Part shown: positions 33,562 to 45,007 of the stretch, one piece after another
How the letters are laid out: the number at the start of each line of letters is the position of its first letter
Numbering within the stretch: position 1 is the stretch's first letter
NCBI GenBank assembly: GCA_014529385.2
Contig: CM043968.1
Location: 131,934,518-131,998,517, forward strand
Source of the DNA: Adiantum capillus-veneris
Taxonomy: Eukaryota; Streptophyta; Polypodiopsida; Polypodiales; Pteridaceae
Length of the DNA: 64,000 nucleotides
Direction: 5' to 3'
Position numbers and translations under genes: made by a program
The notes under the pieces: generated by a model
Seen by the model: only the letters and a program-made list of their open reading frames with translations
Told to the model about the DNA's origin: nothing
Database searches by the model: none

Positions 33562-33964
33562 TCTAACAACTTTTAGGTGTAAACTTTTTAGGTGTACTTT
33601 GGCACTTCAAGCCCTAGTTGCTACTCCTCTTTACCCCTTTAGAAAAAGCACTCAAGCTACTGTACCCGCGGCTCGAATACCATTAATTGCAAGGAATAGA
33701 AGAGAGGGTCTTTCGACACCAAAACAGCACCGGCTCCTGTCAAGCTTCTAATAGCTCAATAGTGGTTAAGCCGTAGGCAAGCCCCGTAGGACTCCACTAT
33801 TAAGACCATAGCTCTCGACGATGATGCCCCGTTAACTGCACAAAGGCAGGCGCACTGCAAGGCTGAAAAATCCCTATTCTACTTACTCACAGGCAATTAA
33901 TAATACCAACCATTTGTAGCTAGCTTGAGGACCTCCCTTCTTGAGCAAGAAAAGAGAAACCTTG

Positions 33965-33978
33965 AGCTCTGATACCAA
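33965..33978 (-). promoter_or_regulatory. Primer-binding site (initiator-methionine tRNA)
   Basis: The minus strand reads TTGGTATCAGAGCT directly after the LTR end TGTTACA, complementary to the 3' end of plant initiator tRNA-Met. The G4b copy has TTGGTATCAAAGC at the matching place. Confidence 0.9.
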
Positions 33979-35569
33979 TGTAACATTTAATGGCCTAAAA
34001 TCTTATGTGTAGCGGAAATTAGCATGAACATAGTGGGCGTTTCATTAGAATAGATTCCTAATGAGAATTACAAGAGTGCTTGGGTGGAGAGAGCAACAAA
34101 AAGCATAACACCTAGTTAGATAGCATCGACAATACTTTCAAAAGAGAGAGCAATTAAGCTATTGACAACAGTTGAGGACCGGATTTGCATGGAGCCGGTC
34201 CCCCCTCCAAAAGGCTTTGTATTATGGTTTCTCCCATCAAGAGAGACATTGTACAATACAATTCTTTGTGTTCCTTCAAGACTAGCTAGTGCAATGAAGA
34301 TGGAAGCTTCATACACCAAGCAAAACACTTAATCAAACACAACTTGAATTATCCCCGTTCTCAGACCCAAGACCTCACACACCTTCGAAGATGGTGAGAG
34401 CTAGCAGGGTATGAGAGTAGATTGAGAAGAAAAAGAAGTATCTTACGAGAAAGATTTACATCTCCTCACATAATCACTCATATTAGCATAGCTTAGCTTA
34501 GTAATTAGCTTGGTAGAGAAGATGAGCATGCATTGAAGCTTGGCTCTTAGTTGGATTTGCATCCATATGCCAAGAGAGTGTTGATGTAGGCTTCTATCTC
34601 ACAAGCTTGGAGTAGGTGATGAGCTCTCCATTAAAGCTTGGGAGGAGATAGAGTATTCTTCCTTCACACATGGTCAAGTGTGAGTGTATGTGTGTCAATG
34701 CCAAGCAAAAATCAGCCCCCCCTCTCTCTTGGGCGAGCCCTAGCTGCTAAATAGGTCTGGCTTTTGCCTCATTGGACCTCCCCAGGTCAAGCCAATAGTA
34801 ATTAAGCAGCATAAGTGATAGCCTTCTGACATGTGTCCCCCTTTCCCCTTTTGTGAGAGCTTTAGGTAATTAAATAATTAAACTAAACTCTCATTGGACC
34901 CCTTTGCCTCTTGGCCAATAGGAATCAGGCAAGCCATGGGGCTCCTGAATGCTCATTGGACCCCTTGGGAGACTGCCCAATAGTCTTCTAGGAGACTTAA
35001 TTCTCATTGGTTTCTTTTATTAAATGTTTTTAAATTAATTAAACTAGATTTACTCTAGCTTAATTCTCATTGGTCCACTTCAAGGGTCTTCCAATAGGAA
35101 TTTGGCACACCTTGTGGGCATCTGGCCTAGGGAGCTGACATGTGTCCCTCATTCCCTTTGTGTAAAGGGAGCCTGTGTGTGTGTGTGTGGCTTTCTCTCT
35201 CATCCCCTAGCTTTGCGGCTCGCCCCCTCCCATGTAGGGATGTGCAAAGACTTTTTAGGGCACACACTAAGCATCCAATTTTCCCTAGGGTTGACCTTTG
35301 GACACAACCTTTGAATTTTGGAACCTTAGCATTTTGGAAGTCTTAATGGGCTGAACCTTAGTGTCTTTTTGGCCCATTGTTTCACATGGCTCTTTTGCAG
35401 ATGCCCCCCCCTTTGGATCCCTATTTTCCCTCCTTTGGATCCCTACTGTGGCCGGTCTGCTAGCTTAACCAATATTCTAGCTTTTTCTCCCTTGGCACTT
35501 CCCCACATTAAATGATCAGTTTAATATGAGAAAATCATTTAGGAGAATTAGATATTGATTATTATGACA
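33979..35569 (-). repeat. 5' LTR of the complete gypsy
   Basis: 1591 bp, differing from the left LTR at eight sites I could list, among them CATTAAATGG/CATTTAATGG, GGGCATTTC/GGGCGTTTC and CTTGGCGAATAGG/CTTGGCCAATAGG. It holds a short (GT)n at about 35,176. Confidence 0.95.
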
Positions 35570-35572
<3 letters not shown>

Positions 35573-35612
<40 letters not shown>

Positions 35613-35648
35613 GGGAGAGGGAGAGAGAGAAGGGGGAGAGAGGAAAAG

Positions 35649-35711
<63 letters not shown>

Positions 35712-35712
35712 G
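35573..35712. repeat. Compound (GA)n(AC)n(AT)n(GA)n microsatellite
   Basis: GA runs, a GGGGGAGAG block, about 15 AC units, a short AT run and a second GA run. It starts within the target duplication of the gypsy. ORFs over it are artefacts. Confidence 0.95.
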
Positions 35713-37347
35713 GATTAAGAAAAAAAGCTCTCTCCAAAAACTAATTTTGGAGTGAAGCAAGCTTTTTCTTTTGAATTGGTGAATTGAGCAAAAATCTAGA
35801 AAAAGCTCCCTCCAAAAGCTCTCTACATTTTCATCCCCCTATTTACATAAATGTGCAAAAGAACATGTTTTTAGTAGGTGCATTCCAAAAATTACAACAT
35901 ATTAAATACTAAGTTTTTCTTAAAAAATTGGCTGAATTCATTTTGTAGTTGTTGTACCATGTCTTGCTCCCAATAAAAGACAAAAGATTTTTCTTTGTTC
36001 TCAGTTGGATATAATCCTTTTTTAAAATCTCAAAATAAACACTCAATGCAACAATTGAAATGACAATTGCTTCATCTGTGATGAATCCTCTAGAATCACC
36101 TTTTTTATACCCTTGGCATGCCACCACTTTATTGAGAAATTTTCAAAATTCTATTTGAGCATATCTTTTTAATACTGAACTCATGCGTAGCTATGCTGAT
36201 CATAAGATCTTGAAGAAATGGATTATACAAAACACTTGTATAGACATAGTTGGACAATCCACATTTGCTTCAAATTTCTACAAGCTCAATCAAGAATGCC
36301 TTCTCCCCATCGTTTGTTTGAGTGCCATCGAGGTATTAGTATAAGATTTTGACCATGCTTCAGACCAAAGATTGTGATATCTGTATCCATATGTTGAAGC
36401 TTTTCTTCTAGTAGGATGCACAAGGAGATAATAACATTGCAAGCAAATGAGAGAGGAGGAAATAATTGTACATCTTAGCTTGCACAAAGGTGGGGTTGGA
36501 AACAAGTAAACTTCCTTGTCAAACTAGCAAAATAACTAGGATACAATATTACTTTTAAAATGATAATAATGAACAAAATATAAAAGCACTTCTTTGTTTA
36601 GCGAGCCTGAGTTTCAATATAAAGGAGGTACTACTAGAAGAGAAGAGATCAAAAGAATGGTATGACTCGGTAGTGTCACCTCAAGTAAAAAAATAGCTTA
36701 ACACCTGCAATTTCAAAAGTCCTAGCGGTCTTAAACATGTCACTTATGGCTACACGCAGATTTGAAGCTAGAAGAGATAAGCTTTTCTCTCGGCTACTCG
36801 AGCACCTATTGTGGATTGGAATGACGTCTATGAGCATGCATACAAATCGGCAGCGACTACTGCTGAGCTTTGTCGCAACAAAATAAAATTCACATTTTAC
36901 GCCGCTTGGTTAATTCTCGATCCGCCTTGAGAGCTGCCTCTAGCCATCCACGATATTGGCATGGATGGCTAGAGATAACTTTCAAGGAGGTAATAGACTT
37001 GCTAGTCCTTGGAGACAAGACTCGTTCTCCATATAAGCCATGCCTGCTACAAAGGTAGGCAACAAAGCTAGCCTTTCATGATACGTCTAGACCCAATCAG
37101 GTAATAGTAAGATTTCTTCTCCTTTCCATGCATGACGTATATGCGAATGATGCAGGCTGTAGTTAATGACGCATGGAGAGCATGACCTATAGTCTCTGTA
37201 ACATGCACTAGTATTCTGAGCAATATTGACCTGCATCCTTTGAAATAAGCGGCACTCGGCGCAGATGGGCAAGCAAGCTTCTCTTCACCTTAGCAATGGC
37301 ACTAGCAACCACCCCGGCCCCTTTGTTTGCAATCCCGTTCGTTAGCA

Positions 37348-37382
<35 letters not shown>

Positions 37383-37552
37383 GAGAGAGACAGAGAGATG
37401 GCTGGTCCCGAGTGCAGTGCATGCAAGGGCTCGGAAGAGAAGTTTGGGCGCTGCGAGTAATACATTTTGGCTGCTATTGTTATCCTCGTCTCTGACGTTC
37501 TGGCTAAGTCCAGCTCCAGTTTTCTTGGTTAACTAGGATTTGAAAGGTGCGT
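35713..37552. other. No gene recognised; (GA)n at 37,350-37,398
   Basis: A+T-rich on the left, mixed on the right. Minus-strand frames at 35,909-36,127 and 36,290-36,505 have no recognisable family. A (GA)n run precedes the LINE fragment. Confidence 0.35.
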
Positions 37553-37897
37553 TAAACCTGGTCTCACCGTCTCCCACCTCAACCTAAACAAGGTGTATGA
37601 TAGAAATTCATGGTCATACATTAAAGCTTTTCATGAATGCATTGGGCTTTGACCCAAAATGTACTTGATAGTGCACACCCTAGGGGAGGGTAGCTGCTAT
37701 GAGTTAGCTCCTTGCTACAACAGGGTCATGTGAACATTTGAAGCAAAGAGATAGATTTAGCAAGGCTACCTGCTTGCCCTACTACTTTTTGCAATTGATT
37801 CACATTCATTTGTGACATCTCAAGGACAATGATGAGATAGGGGAGATTCAAGGTCTCTCACTACCATGGGGCAAACAATCGTTTAAAATTAACTGTA
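37553..37897 (+). pseudogene. LINE (non-LTR) reverse transcriptase, left half
   Basis: Plus-strand translation gives LNKVYDRNSWSYIKAFHECIGL, then after several stops QGYLLALLLFAIDSHSF, then with a frame change GEIQGLSLPWGK. These parallel the KAYDRV..W, RQGCPLAPLLFA and I.GL.LP.G blocks of L1-type plant LINEs in order and spacing. The sequence is broken off by the copia element C1 and resumes after it at 43,469. Stops and frameshifts make it dead. It is the catalytic palm region just before the FADD motif. Confidence 0.75.
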
Positions 37898-38040
37898 TGT
37901 TGGAGCTATATATGGCTCACTCTACTAAACTTGGTCTCACCTATATATTTGTATCTTGTCCTCAATATGAATCAGTCTTTGGGAGCGTATATGGTGTGTC
38001 TCTTGTCTCGTCTCTCTCTCTTTCTCTCTACATCTCAACA
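37898..38040 (+). repeat. 5' LTR of C1 (143 bp)
   Basis: TGTTGGAGCTATATATGG...CATCTCAACA. A TATATATGG string near the start may act as a TATA box. Confidence 0.95.
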
Positions 38041-38052
38041 TGGTATCAGAGC
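38041..38052 (+). promoter_or_regulatory. Primer-binding site of C1
   Basis: TGGTATCAGAGC directly abuts the LTR, complementary to the initiator tRNA-Met 3' end. Confidence 0.95.
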
Positions 38053-38811
38053 AGTAACGATCACGCGCCAATTCAATTCATGGTGACACAACAGTATGTG
38101 TATGCGATTCGCATGTAAGATTCAAAACTGCTACAAATTTTATTTTTGAGCGTTGATTCTTGTTAACTGCGATTGTTTTGTGTTAACAAGAATATAATTA
38201 GTGTTTTATGTGGCGTTTATTTCTAATCAATCTAATCGTTGATTACGTTTTCTTGTTGATGACACCCTGAACTTCATCTCAATTTTTCTTGTTGTTCTGC
38301 TCAAAATTTGGAGAAATGAGAAAAGCACAATGGAGCGTAGCACAATGACACTTTTCATTCAAAACTTGTTCGTCTCCTCGAGCTCTTCGATTTGAGTTCT
38401 AGGTTTGCGTCAATCAGAGTTCGCAGCTGAAAGTTATGCTGTTTTTACTGCAATTGAGCTTGACACAGCTTTCTTTGTCCTACTTCTTCATGAAGCGTCC
38501 GCGATCGTTTTTCTTGTTTTGGCGTTAACTTTTTCGAGAAGATTTAGCTTTTTTCTATTCGTATTGTGGCCATTAATCTTGCGTCTCACACCACTCTATT
38601 TTGAGGACTCGTTTATTATTAACGTCTCCTTTACCCTGCCTTTTTTGGGTGACGTCTCTCACATCTTTGGACGTTCCTTGAGCATCCTTCTTACGTTTAT
38701 CGTTGTCAGAACACAGTACTCATATCTCTCTGGTTCTCAATTGCGGCCTTCAGCATATATGGTGTGCAGATTCTGTGATCTTATCTTATACGTCTTCTCG
38801 CAACAAGATAT

Positions 38812-39780
38812 GGCTATGAATATTCTCGTCAACGGCTTTCCTTCTGACCAGCGTTCTGTTCCTCCTTTCCAAGGTCAAGGATTTTCAGGCTGGAAAGCAA
38901 AGATGTTGTTAATTCTTGAAGGCGATGAACTCTCCAATGTTGTTCTTGGAAATCGTGTTTGTCCGCCTCAGCCTGTTGATACGGATAATGATAACGTGCT
39001 TATCACTGAAGGACCTATATTTGAAGATTGGAATGTTGCCTATACGGATTGGCAACGACATGATAAAGCAGCTCGTCGGTATATTATTTCTGCTCTTACG
39101 GATTCCCTTTTGCTTGATATGTATGAACTGCCTACTTCCCATGACGTATGAAAGTACCTTATTGCAAACTTTCAGAAGAAATCTGTTACAGAAATACTTT
39201 ATTTGAGAGGGTTGCTTAACAAGTTACATTATGAAGTTGGTATTGCCATGACGGGACATATTGAATCTTTTAAATCTATTATTAATCAACTTGCTGCTAC
39301 CGGTGATCCTGTTCCGCTAAAGCAACTGATTACACTTCTCCCTGATACGGTGAAGGACTCTTCTTATGATAACATTGTTACTATTCTCTCTAATAAAGAT
39401 GGTCTTGATTTCGACCAAGCCTGCATGTCTTTAATTGAATACTCTCAACGTCAAGAACGTCGGAATGCTGGTCATGATACAGCTATGATTTCACAAGAGG
39501 AGACTGAGTCACAACAGATGGAACGTGCTTTTTATGCTCGAAGGCGTCCATTTCAACGAGGAAACCGCAGAGGTGGCCGTCGCGGTAATATTTTCTCTCG
39601 TCTCAAATTTCCTAATAAGCAATGTTCTTACTGCTACAGAAATGGCCATACTGAAGATGATTGTTGGCACGTCAATATGATGAATAACACAATATTACCA
39701 CAAAACAACCATGTTTATCTAGAGACTCTTCTTCTTCTTCTTGTGAATATTGTGGACAATATGATCATCCCACTCATATG
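38812..39780 (+). pseudogene. gag: Gag of C1
   Basis: The likely start is MAMNILVNGFPSDQRSVPPFQGQGFSGWKAKMLLILEGDEL, the copia Gag opening with the F.G..F..W motif. A TGA at 39,149-39,151 breaks the frame, which then continues through LRGLLNKLHYEVG and SIINQLAATGDPV to two zinc knuckles: CSYCYRNGHTEDDC (about 39,625) and, after a frameshift near 39,700-39,770, CEYCGQYDHPTHMC. Two knuckles are more than most copia Gags carry. The open frame extends upstream of 38,812 toward 38,405, but that part is hydrophobic and not Gag-like. Confidence 0.8.
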
Positions 39781-42700
39781 TGCTATAAGTGTCGATTCGA
39801 CACAGATCGCAATAGAGCATATTCTACTGAACATCAAAATAACATTGTACCAGAAACAAGCTGCGTCCTATGTTCAGTTGCTCTAGACAGAATACTTCAT
39901 GTACGTGATGGATCACTTTTTATTGTCGATTCTGGTGCTACAGGAAATATGACATATCAGTCTAAGTGGCTCCATAACTATCATCCACTGCCAGTTCAAC
40001 GTGTTTTTTATCTTGCTGATGATACTACTTGTCAAGTTAAGGGTATTGGAGACTTATATCTTGGTACCTTATCTTCTTCCACTCAAATTTTGCGAGGAGT
40101 ATTACATGTACTAGATCTTCAACGTAATCTTCTTTAAGTTGCTAGACTTGTTGATCTTGGTCTGTTTGTTGGATTTGATCATACCAAATGCCGAATTGAG
40201 AAAGATGGACAGACTATAGTCACTGCTCCTCGAAACGGTAATTTGTTTGAACTCTCTCTCAACGATGCTGTAGCAAATATTGTCACTGCTCCAGGTGATC
40301 ATGATTGTAAAGTATGGCATCACCATTTTGTTCATGCTGATTTCTCAAAACTCCTTGATCTTCAACGTCGTGATCTTGTTCATGACATGGATCTTAAAGC
40401 CCATCCCCATATGGGAAATTGTGAATTTTGTGCTCTTGGGAAACACAATCATAAACCCTTTCCTCTTTCAAGTACAACTCATTCTCATGACATATTGGAT
40501 CTTGTTCATACTGATATATGTGGACCTCTACCTTCTTCGAGATCACAATATCGCTACTTCATTACTTTCATTGATGATTTCTCAAGGTATACGACTGTAT
40601 TTCTACTTAGACAAAAATCTGAAGCCTTATCTATTTTCAAACAATTCCACAAGGCTGCGGAACTTCAAACTGGTCGTCACCTTAAGAAGCTTCGTAGTAA
40701 CAATGGAGGCAAATATGTTTCTGGAGAGTTTGTGAGTTACTGTGCTAACAATGGAATTCATCATGAACACACTATTCCATATTCACCTCAATAGAACGGT
40801 GTTGCTGAACGAAAGAATCGCACTATTCTCAATGCTGTAAGATGTATGCTGATTCATTCTGACAGCAGCATTTATTCAGAATCATCTTCCTACTACTGCA
40901 CCCTCTGGTAAGATACCCGTCACAACATGGACAGGTGACATTCCTTCTGTATCTCATTTTCGAACCTTTGGATGTATTGCTTATTTTCATGTTCCCAAAG
41001 AAACACGAACAAAGCTTGATGCTCTTGGTCTTAAGGTTATTTTTATTGGATATTCTAACAGTTCCAAAGGCTACAAATTCTATGATCCTTCCTCCAAGAA
41101 AGTAATTGTGAATCGTGATGCTACTTTTAACGAACAGCTTATGGGAGGCTCATGGTCCATGGATGATTCTGATGATACTAAATCATTGCTTTAGGCTTTT
41201 CCATTTCTTTCAGAAGATGAAACTCTTCCTATAGAGAAACTTTCCTTTTCACAACCATCCATTCCAAATGTTGCCAATGATGATATTGATATTTTTGTTG
41301 ATCTGCCTATTGATTTTGAACATGGCTCATGTCATATTTATGATGACGATCTTGCTGATAATGCTTTTTCTACTTCTGAAGATCCCGTTACTTATGATGA
41401 AGCTATCTCTTCACCACAAAAGGATCAATGGCAAGAGGCTATGGAAGCAGAGTACGATTCTCTTATCTCTAAAGGTACATGGATACTAACTGAATTACCT
41501 CCTGGTCGTACAACTATTAAATGTAAGTGGGTGTATAAGACAAAAGTAAAAGCAGATGGATCTTTTGAAAAGTTCAAGGCGCGTTTAGTTGCAAAAGGTT
41601 ACTCCCAAGTAGCTGGTGTTGATTATCAAGAGACTTTTTCACCAGTTGTTCGCATCACAAGTGTTCGAGTTTTATTGGCATTTGTTGTTCAATTTGATTT
41701 AGAAGCTCATCAAATGGATGTGCGAACTGCTTTTCTTAATGGTGACTTGGAAGAGGAAATTTATATGGAACAACCAGAAGGGTTTGTTATTCCAGGTAAA
41801 GAAGACCTTGTTGCTCAACTCCATAAGGCACTAGATGGTCTCAAACAAGCTTTGCAAGCCTGGTATACAAAATTTGATCTTTTTCTCACCTCTAAAGGAT
41901 TCATCTCTTGCTCGTCAGACCCCAACTTATACATAAAACGCCAAGGTAGCAGTTTTGTGATTCTTGCTCTTTATGTGGATGATACGATCCTTGTTTCCAA
42001 TGATTTGGGATTTCTTTAGCAAGTGAAAAAGTTATTGTCTTCTGCATTTGATATGGTGGATCTTGGAGAGATTCACTCGTGTCTTGGCATTCAAATCCAA
42101 CGAAACCGTACAAAAGGTATTTTATTCCTTCGACAGTCAAATTTTATTGCAGATACTATTCAAAAATTTGGTATGGAATCTGCATATTCAGCCAACACAC
42201 CTTGTCTTACGAGCTCTACGAAGAACACTTCTGACAATGGCGGTCAACTTGTCACAAATCAACCTTATGCTAACTTGATTGGATGCCTTTAGTTTTTTGG
42301 CATGAACACTCGTCCTGATATTGTATTTGCTGCTAATTATCTTGGACAACATCTTGCATGTCCTTCTCTCAAGCATTGGTCTGCTGCAAAGCGTGTATTG
42401 AAATACTTGAAAGGCACTACAGATTTTGGTCTAGTCTATCGACGACAACTCACATCGGATTCTATGCAATCTCTTTCTCTTTTGGGTTACGCAGATGCAG
42501 ACTGGTCAAGCTCACATTTATCTATGCGATCTACTAGTGGAAATTGCTTCTTTATAAATGGTTGTCTTGTTTCTTGGACCAACAAGAAACAACGTTGTGT
42601 TGAAGTTTCTACGACTGAGTCAGAATATGTTGCGGCATCACTTGCAGCTCGTGAGTTGATTTGGCTTCGACAAATGCTGGTTGATATTGGTCACTCGCCT

Positions 42701-43072
42701 CTTTCTAGCACACCCTTGCGGTGTGACAACCAAAGTGCTATTAGTCTTGCAAAAGACTATGTTCAACATAACAAGTCAAAGCACATTGCTGTCCATTATC
42801 ATTATGTCAGGTATGAAGTACGCAAAGGAACCATTATGGTTGAACACTGTCCAAGTGACCAGATGATTGCAGACATTTTGACCAAAGGCCTCAATGAGTC
42901 ACATTTCATCCTCTTGCACTCGGAGCTCGGAGTTGCTTCGGCCATTATGGTTGAACACTGTCCAAGTGACCAGATGATTGCAGACATTTTGACCAAAGGC
43001 CTCAATGAGTCACGTTTCATCCTCTTGCGCTCGGAGCTTGGAGTTGCTTCGGCCTCACTCTTTCTAGATTAG
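39778..43072 (+). pseudogene. pol: Protease, integrase, reverse transcriptase and RNase H of C1
   Basis: Protease: FIVDSGATGNMT near 39,920. Pre-integrase finger: HHHFVHADF..CEFCALGKH near 40,320-40,440. Integrase: HTDICGPLP (about 40,510), FIDDFSRYT, and RSNNGGKY (about 40,693), where the usual second catalytic aspartate is asparagine. A frameshift near 40,860 follows. Reverse transcriptase: CKWVYKTKVKADG, DYQETFSPVV, MDVRTAFLNGDL, LYVDDTILVS (41,969-41,998). RNase H: YADADWSS, STTESEYVA, CDNQSAI, then a 37-codon direct duplication at the end. Nonsense codons are at 40,135, 40,792, 41,192, 42,017 and 42,290; each can be read as a CAG or CAA glutamine codon changed to TAG or TAA. Confidence 0.9.
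42831..43052 (+). repeat. 111-bp in-frame tandem duplication at the end of C1 pol
   Basis: CCATTATGGTTGAACACTGT starts at 42,832 and 42,943, and the two units differ at only a few sites. The length is a multiple of three, so the frame is kept and the RNase H C-terminal MVEHCPSDQMIADILTKGL segment appears twice. Confidence 0.9.
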
Positions 43073-43307
43073 CTTCTTTGCTATTGTAATAGCTTTGTAC
43101 ATATGACATTGTAATCTTTTAGGTACCATGCACTATGCACACTCCACATTTTCACATTGTGATATCTAAGTCACTTGAATATTTGTACATAGATGCACAA
43201 TTCACTTTCACATCATCACCATTGGTTCATATTTTCACATTGTATAGGGGCTTAGGTTTTTCCCTTGAACTCCCCAAGGGTTTTTTCATCTAAAGCTAGA
43301 GACCTTT

Positions 43308-43463
43308 GTTTGAGTGGGGGTGTTGGAGCTATATATGGCTCACTCTACTGAACTTGGTCTCACCTATATATTTGTATCTTGTCCTCAATATGAATCAGTC
43401 TTTGGGAGCGTATCTAGTGTGTCTCTTGTCTCGTCTCTCTCTCTTTCTCTCTGCATCTCAACA
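43308..43463 (+). repeat. Polypurine tract and 3' LTR of C1
   Basis: TTTGAGTGGGGG at about 43,309-43,320 precedes the 143-bp LTR starting at 43,321. Confidence 0.95.
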
Positions 43464-43696
43464 CTGTAGACAATCCATTGCTCTTCATAAAATTCAACTC
43501 CAAGGTGCTAAAGGAGAGCAATTGAGATCGTCCAAATGTTTGCATTTGCTTTAGGCTCTAAGTGCAACATTGAAAAATTACGATTGATTTCTCATTGCAA
43601 ATGACTAGTTTGACCCCGCCAAATAGTCGAGGAAGATTATTTCAAAAGGTAGTGCCTTGGTGTGCCACTAGGGGTGGACATCTCAAATGAGAAGGT
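43464..43696 (+). pseudogene. LINE reverse transcriptase, right half
   Basis: After the CTGTA duplication the reading resumes with VDNPLLFIKFNSKVLKE, matching FADDxxLF of L1-type LINEs with changed catalytic residues. Then, in other frames, CNIEKLRLISHC and LGVPLGVDISNEKVG follow, the block that comes after the palm in plant LINEs. It joins exactly to the half at 37,553-37,897. Confidence 0.7.
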
Positions 43697-43820
43697 GGGA
43701 GTGTAATGCCAAGGGAGGTCAAGGACCGCCGAGTGCCAATGGAGACGGGATCCTAGGGGCAAGGCTTGTAAAGGGAGGTTGGGCGGAGGATCAAGCCACG
43801 ACAGTTCTTGGGTTTCTTAC
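43697..43820 (+). repeat. Possible small LTR-like piece
   Basis: TGTAATGCCAAGG...GGTTTCTTACA is followed by TTGGTAGCAAAGCTCGG, close to a met-tRNA primer site, and preceded by GAGAAGGTGGGAG, which resembles a polypurine tract. The latter is also explained by LINE codons (SNEKV), so this is weak. Confidence 0.25.
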
Positions 43821-44992
43821 ATTGGTAGCAAAGCTCGGTGGAGAAAGGAGCTATGGATAAAGGGAGAAGATGCAGCTTTTGCATGAATTTTCATGCATGA
43901 TTTCTCTCTCCCTCTGTCTCTTTCTCTCTGGGCGAGATTGGGTCGTGGACAAGGGCATGGCCATGGGCAACTATCCCAGTAGAGTTGGGAGGAAGAAAGG
44001 CCGGAGAACATTGCGGGTAACAATCCTTGGAGGGGGGAGGGAGTGTTGTGGTGGTTACGCCGATAGCGGATGCTGTAATAGCGAGAACTCAACCAACAAA
44101 CAAGAATGTCAGACAAGGACGGAGCTTGACCCGCAGGTGCATGGAAACAAATAGGTGGGTGTCAAATCACCTACTCGACCTTCTAATGACAATCACTACC
44201 AAGGAAATCAAACCTAAGTTCTCAAATAAACAAATGACTGAAATCCGTACTACAAACAAATGCTATCCGAAACATGATCTAAAGTCATCAAATAAGCCTC
44301 AAATTCAAAGGGGGTTCTCTACACTAGGTAAGGATAATACCCTATGAATCTACAATACAATCTCAACCTGCAACCACTCTGGGTGGTAAACGCATATGAA
44401 GATAGGCCGAAAAATATAGGTGACCGAATCCCGACTCCAATGGTACTAATGTGTAGCTCTACTCGCTGCATTTCTATAGATATATGGCACGCTCAATTCC
44501 GACACACAGGTAGAGAGAAAACTCACATGGAAGCTCGTGGGAGCTCACCTCGCGTAGAAGTCGAATGCGCGCACACTTGGTATCAGTGCGTAGCTCTCGC
44601 CGTTGCTAACACAATGGCAGTGTCGCTTCTCCAATGGTGGCTCCGTAGCTCGTGTAGCAAGAGGATAAGACTCTCTCTCTCACACACTGTTTCTCAGACA
44701 CAGTCACGGCGCTCAAAAACTTATCTTTTGATTAATGATAAGTCTCTCTTAGGTTTACAAAAATTGGCTCTTATACCTCAGCCGTGGAGGTGTGAAAACA
44801 TCTCTAATCTAATTACATAAGCAGGTGAAACTACTTGGGGAATACAAATTGGAAACTCAATTGAGTCCCGCTAATTACAATGAATAGGCTTTGTGAAGAA
44901 AATGAAATGTCGGAAAGACATTTATTACAATAAGTGTTTACAACAATGTGAGTGTGAGCAAAAAATGTATAGGTGCGGTCCTGTGCTCAACA
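43821..44992 (-). repeat. 3' LTR-like sequence of element U (left end not fixed)
   Basis: In minus orientation it starts TGTTGAGCACAGGACC right after a polypurine tract, with an AATAAA within the first 100 bases. No second copy is present in the window to define its other end, and ORFs here have no support. Confidence 0.45.
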
Positions 44993-45007
44993 CTCCCCCC
45001 CTCCGCG
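44993..45007 (-). promoter_or_regulatory. Polypurine tract of element U
   Basis: The minus strand reads CGCGGAGGGGGGAG directly before TGTTGAGCAC. It suggests that the long ORF to its right is internal sequence of an LTR element. Confidence 0.55.

Larger units (their letters stand above)
26666..35569 (-). mobile_element. Complete young Ty3/gypsy chromovirus (8904 bp)
   Basis: Two 1591-bp LTRs (26,666-28,256 and 33,979-35,569) bound the element. They differ at eight positions by my count. A perfect GATGG target duplication flanks it (26,661-26,665 and 35,570-35,574). A met-tRNA primer site adjoins the right LTR and a polypurine tract the left one, so transcription is on the minus strand. The small LTR divergence and the open Pol frame indicate a recent insertion. 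It lies beside a (GA)n microsatellite. It is the reference for the decayed relatives G4a and G4b on its left. Confidence 0.95.
37898..43463 (+). mobile_element. Complete but decayed Ty1/copia element C1 (5566 bp)
   Basis: Two 143-bp LTRs (37,898-38,040 and 43,321-43,463; four differences) with TGTTGG...CAACA ends are flanked by a perfect CTGTA target duplication (37,893-37,897 and 43,464-43,468). A met-tRNA primer site follows the left LTR and a polypurine tract precedes the right one. Such short LTRs are unusual but known for some copia lineages. The polyprotein has at least six nonsense codons and two frameshifts. Confidence 0.95.

Noticed and set aside
38405-38811. Hydrophobic N-terminal extension of C1 Gag as a membrane protein
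   Set aside because: No ATG start, leader-like position and no counterpart in copia Gags; the frame is open by chance.
43697-43836. Solo LTR flanked by both a polypurine tract and a primer site
   Set aside because: The 'polypurine tract' is accounted for by LINE codons and the primer site has mismatches; kept only as a low-confidence repeat.
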